Translations under genes and position numbers: made by a program | Notes under the pieces: generated by a model | Told to the model about the DNA's origin: nothing | Databases searched by the model: none | What the model saw: only the letters and a program-made list of their open reading frames with translations | Shown: positions 62,198-64,000 of the stretch, one piece after another | How positions within the stretch are numbered: the stretch's first letter is position 1 | How the letters are laid out: every line of letters starts with the position of its first letter | NCBI GenBank assembly: GCA_034008185.1 | Contig: CM067084.1 | Span: forward strand, 15,706,385 to 15,770,384 | Source of the DNA: Gorsachius magnificus | Lineage: Eukaryota; Chordata; Aves; Pelecaniformes; Ardeidae | Reading direction: 5' to 3' | Length of the DNA: 64,000 bases

Positions 62198-62687
62198 CTG
62201 ACAGCTTCATAAGAAAATCTGATGCCATCTTGACAGAGATGTCTTGGCTGAATAGTGCTGATGCTGTATTCGCCACAAAGTCAGAGGAGTCTTTCAGCTT
62301 TGCGTTGTTGGGGGCTCTGTCAACAGTGTTAAGAGCAAAAGGTGCAGCTGAGATGCCACTATCATCTTTGGGCTCTTCTTTCACTAGTAAAGGTGGAATA
62401 CCTCCACTAGGCTGCCCAGCCACATCAGGTGTTTTAGATACAGATATTGATGTTGATCCTGTAAGGTCAGGTCCACCTCCTTCCCTCTGTGGTCCCGGGC
62501 AGGAGTCACTATTTAGCTGTGGTGACCCCTTCACCTCAGTTTCTGGTATTTCCTCCTTCACTTTGGATTCTGTCCTGAGGAAATGTTGATGGCAACGCAT
62601 ATGGAGTTTCAGGCTGAAGTGGCGGGAGGAGGTAAAAGGGCATAGCTGGCATTGAAAGGTCTCACCCCTGTCTTGGTGCTGATGAAC
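62198..62687 (-). CDS. ZNF827: ZNF827 coding exon A: C2H2 finger plus first KEEP/SVK module
   Basis: This exon of 163 codons plus one base starts in phase 0 after the acceptor ...cttgaaccag and ends LS-G|gtaatt. Local residues 11-33 form a C2H2 finger (C13, C16, H29, H33; C-x2-C-x12-H-x3-H) beginning FQCQLCPF. The finger is preceded by VHQHQDRGE, which continues a finger encoded upstream. After the finger comes a low-complexity acidic, Ser/Pro-rich linker with two Psi-K-x-E motifs (KVKEEIPE and LVKEEPKDD), plausible SUMO acceptor sites. It ends with the repeated segment SQDISVKMASDFLMKLS. The second half resembles exons B and C, so this exon looks like a finger exon fused to one copy of a repeated module. 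The exon borders are seen directly; the SUMO role is inferred from the motif alone. Confidence 0.96.
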
Positions 62688-62905
62688 CTGGTTCAAGAGG
62701 TGAAAGATAAAAGCACATATTAAGCAAAACAGTTTACCAGCATTATAGAAATCTCAACTCTACACTTCTCACACCATTTAAAAAACAGGAAAGTTAACTA
62801 ATGGGTGAACTCTTCATTCTGAGCAATTGGAAAAGGTCACGCACCAAGAGCAGTAGGATTCTTTCCCATGTAAGTCAGGGAACACAAACACAGACTCAAC
62901 AGGGG

Positions 62906-62925
62906 AAAAAAAAAAAAAAAAAAAA
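62906..62925. repeat. Homopolymer A20
   Basis: Twenty uninterrupted A on the plus strand. Confidence 0.9.
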
Positions 62926-63480
62926 GGGAACATCTGTTTTTGCGCATGGAAGGATGAATTTGCTTTGGATCAAATGCTCCTTACAACTGGATCCTGATGA
63001 CCTGTGCATAAAAAGACTTCCAAGGTATAACTAGTAGCTTTCTTGATTAAAAACCAACCAAACAAAAAAATAACCCTATCCATTACGTGTGCTACTAAGC
63101 ATGATCATTCTGTGCAACCTCATAAATAACAATTGTTCAGAGCAACCCAGCAAAACACCAACCTGCATAGCAATGCCCTTCATTGATTCATGTATCTTCA
63201 GAGTAAAAACACAGCACCTGGCAATACCACGGCACTATTGAAACATTTTGTTGCAAATTAGTTCTACCAGAAAATAAACAGCTCTGTTATGATAAAATAC
63301 AAACATGAGGGATGGTGTTTGCCATTTATTCTATTTTATCAGTGAATTAATGATCACAGTTAAGCTTCTTGTCCTCATATATTGACTGCAGGCTCTTTCT
63401 CATAGAGACTGCGTGCTTCAGTATGACTACAACGCCCAGTGTCCTCAGGCCCCATCCTGATTACCTTTATAAAAAGAACT

Positions 63481-63503
63481 CCATCCATCCATCCACCCAC
63501 CCA
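63481..63503. repeat. (CCAT/CCAC)n microsatellite
   Basis: CCATCCATCCATCCACCCAC followed by CCA. Confidence 0.85.
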
Positions 63504-64000
63504 TATGTAATGGTTTACATATTTGAACAGACACACTCATTAATATAAACTATAATCATATAGTTACACAATTTCTTGTTTAACACAGTACTCCCGAAAG
63601 GGAAGGAATAATTGAACCTGGCAATATGGGTGGTATATTTAAAAGTTTTTTCCCTATAGCTTCACAAACGAATTTTAAATCCTGACGGTAGCACTCTGGG
63701 CTACTCCCTGAAGAAACACCAGCAAATACATACATTTTTTTCCCTGCTAATTGATGAACATGTGGTCAGGACAAACTGGCACCAGAGTGAGCTCCACACA
63801 TTCGTTTTCACTTGTGACTCGAGTTGGTTGGAAACATTTCAGCAAGACAGATTTTTGTTGGAAAATGACAATTTTCTGAACACAAAATATTTCACCTGAA
63901 ACATGGGGAAGTTCGATGAACTCTTGGCAAATGAGGTGTGCTTCCCCTACCCTACTGAGTGGCACTCTACCCCCTGCTCCCTGGGCTTGGCTCAGAAGCA

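Larger units (their letters stand above)
2470..62687 (-). other. ZNF827: ZNF827 gene, 3' two-thirds (ten coding exons, partial)
   Basis: Ten minus-strand exons (490, 234, 249, 58, 104, 138, 172, 167, 192 and 182 nt) join into one frame of 1986 nt ending in TAA. Every junction has AG acceptor and GT donor dinucleotides, and the split codons reconstitute sensible residues throughout. The peptide matches what I remember of vertebrate ZNF827 in order and wording, including the C-terminal end HTVPTGGLK. ZNF827 is a nuclear C2H2 protein; the human orthologue is reported to recruit the NuRD complex to telomeres in ALT cells through an N-terminal motif that lies outside this window. Seven C2H2 fingers are encoded here; earlier ones must lie upstream. 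Neither promoter nor start codon is in the window. Other multi-finger genes are unlikely because the linkers match as well as the fingers. Confidence 0.96.
62688..64000 (-). other. ZNF827 intron upstream of exon A (partial)
   Basis: Intronic up to the window edge. It contains an A20 run (62906-62925) and a (CCAT)n-type microsatellite (63481-63503). The exon with the preceding fingers is not in the window. Confidence 0.7.

Noticed and set aside
1..64000. CRISPR array, operon, tRNA or rRNA genes
   Set aside because: No regularly spaced repeats, cloverleaf consensus or ribosomal sequence was seen; the window is vertebrate intronic DNA.

Overview
The window is a vertebrate, almost certainly avian, stretch of a large intron-rich gene. 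The avian call rests on abundant CR1 retroposons ending in the ATTCTATG-type octamer, and on a solo LTR of a type widespread in bird genomes. The only protein-coding host gene I can support is the minus-strand gene ZNF827, a multi-C2H2 zinc-finger nuclear protein. Ten coding exons run from 62687 down to the stop at 2470. Each has canonical AG/GT borders, and all splice phases agree. The joined reading frame is 1986 nt (661 codons plus stop), which is the C-terminal part of the protein. The promoter, the N-terminus and the first zinc fingers lie beyond the right edge. The family assignment comes from my memory of the vertebrate protein, not from a search.

Layout in gene order (right to left): 62688-64000 intron; exon A 62198-62687 (one C2H2 finger plus a KEEP/SVK module); 12-kb intron; exon B 49889-50122 (second module); 16-kb intron with a dense nested CR1 cluster at about 38.0-43.0 kb; exon C 33504-33752 (third module); the 58-nt microexon D 32740-32797; 4.5-kb intron; exon E 28135-28238; 18.7-kb intron holding a degraded CR1 at about 19.1-20.3 kb and a solo LTR at 16876-17449; exons F 9274-9411, G 7552-7723 and H 5915-6081 (four more fingers); exon I 2745-2936 (Ser-rich linker); a 93-bp intron; terminal exon J 2470-2651 (two fingers, stop); then 3' UTR or flank to position 1.

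How the parts work together: the protein encoded here is a chain of paired C2H2 fingers separated by acidic/Ser-rich linkers with repeated Psi-K-x-E (SUMO-type) motifs. The human orthologue is known as a chromatin adaptor that brings NuRD to ALT telomeres. The rest of the window is intronic sequence with CR1 copies of several ages, one LTR insertion, and homopolymer and simple repeats. I found no rRNA, tRNA, CRISPR or prokaryotic features.

Points worth a second look: a threefold exon-encoded KEEP...SVKxASxLL repeat; a 93-bp stop-free in-frame intron; a stop codon embedded in a perfect splice donor; a microexon whose inclusion is frame-coupled to its neighbour; an exon-like region of unknown identity at about 30.4-31.1 kb; and CR1 insertions nested inside CR1.
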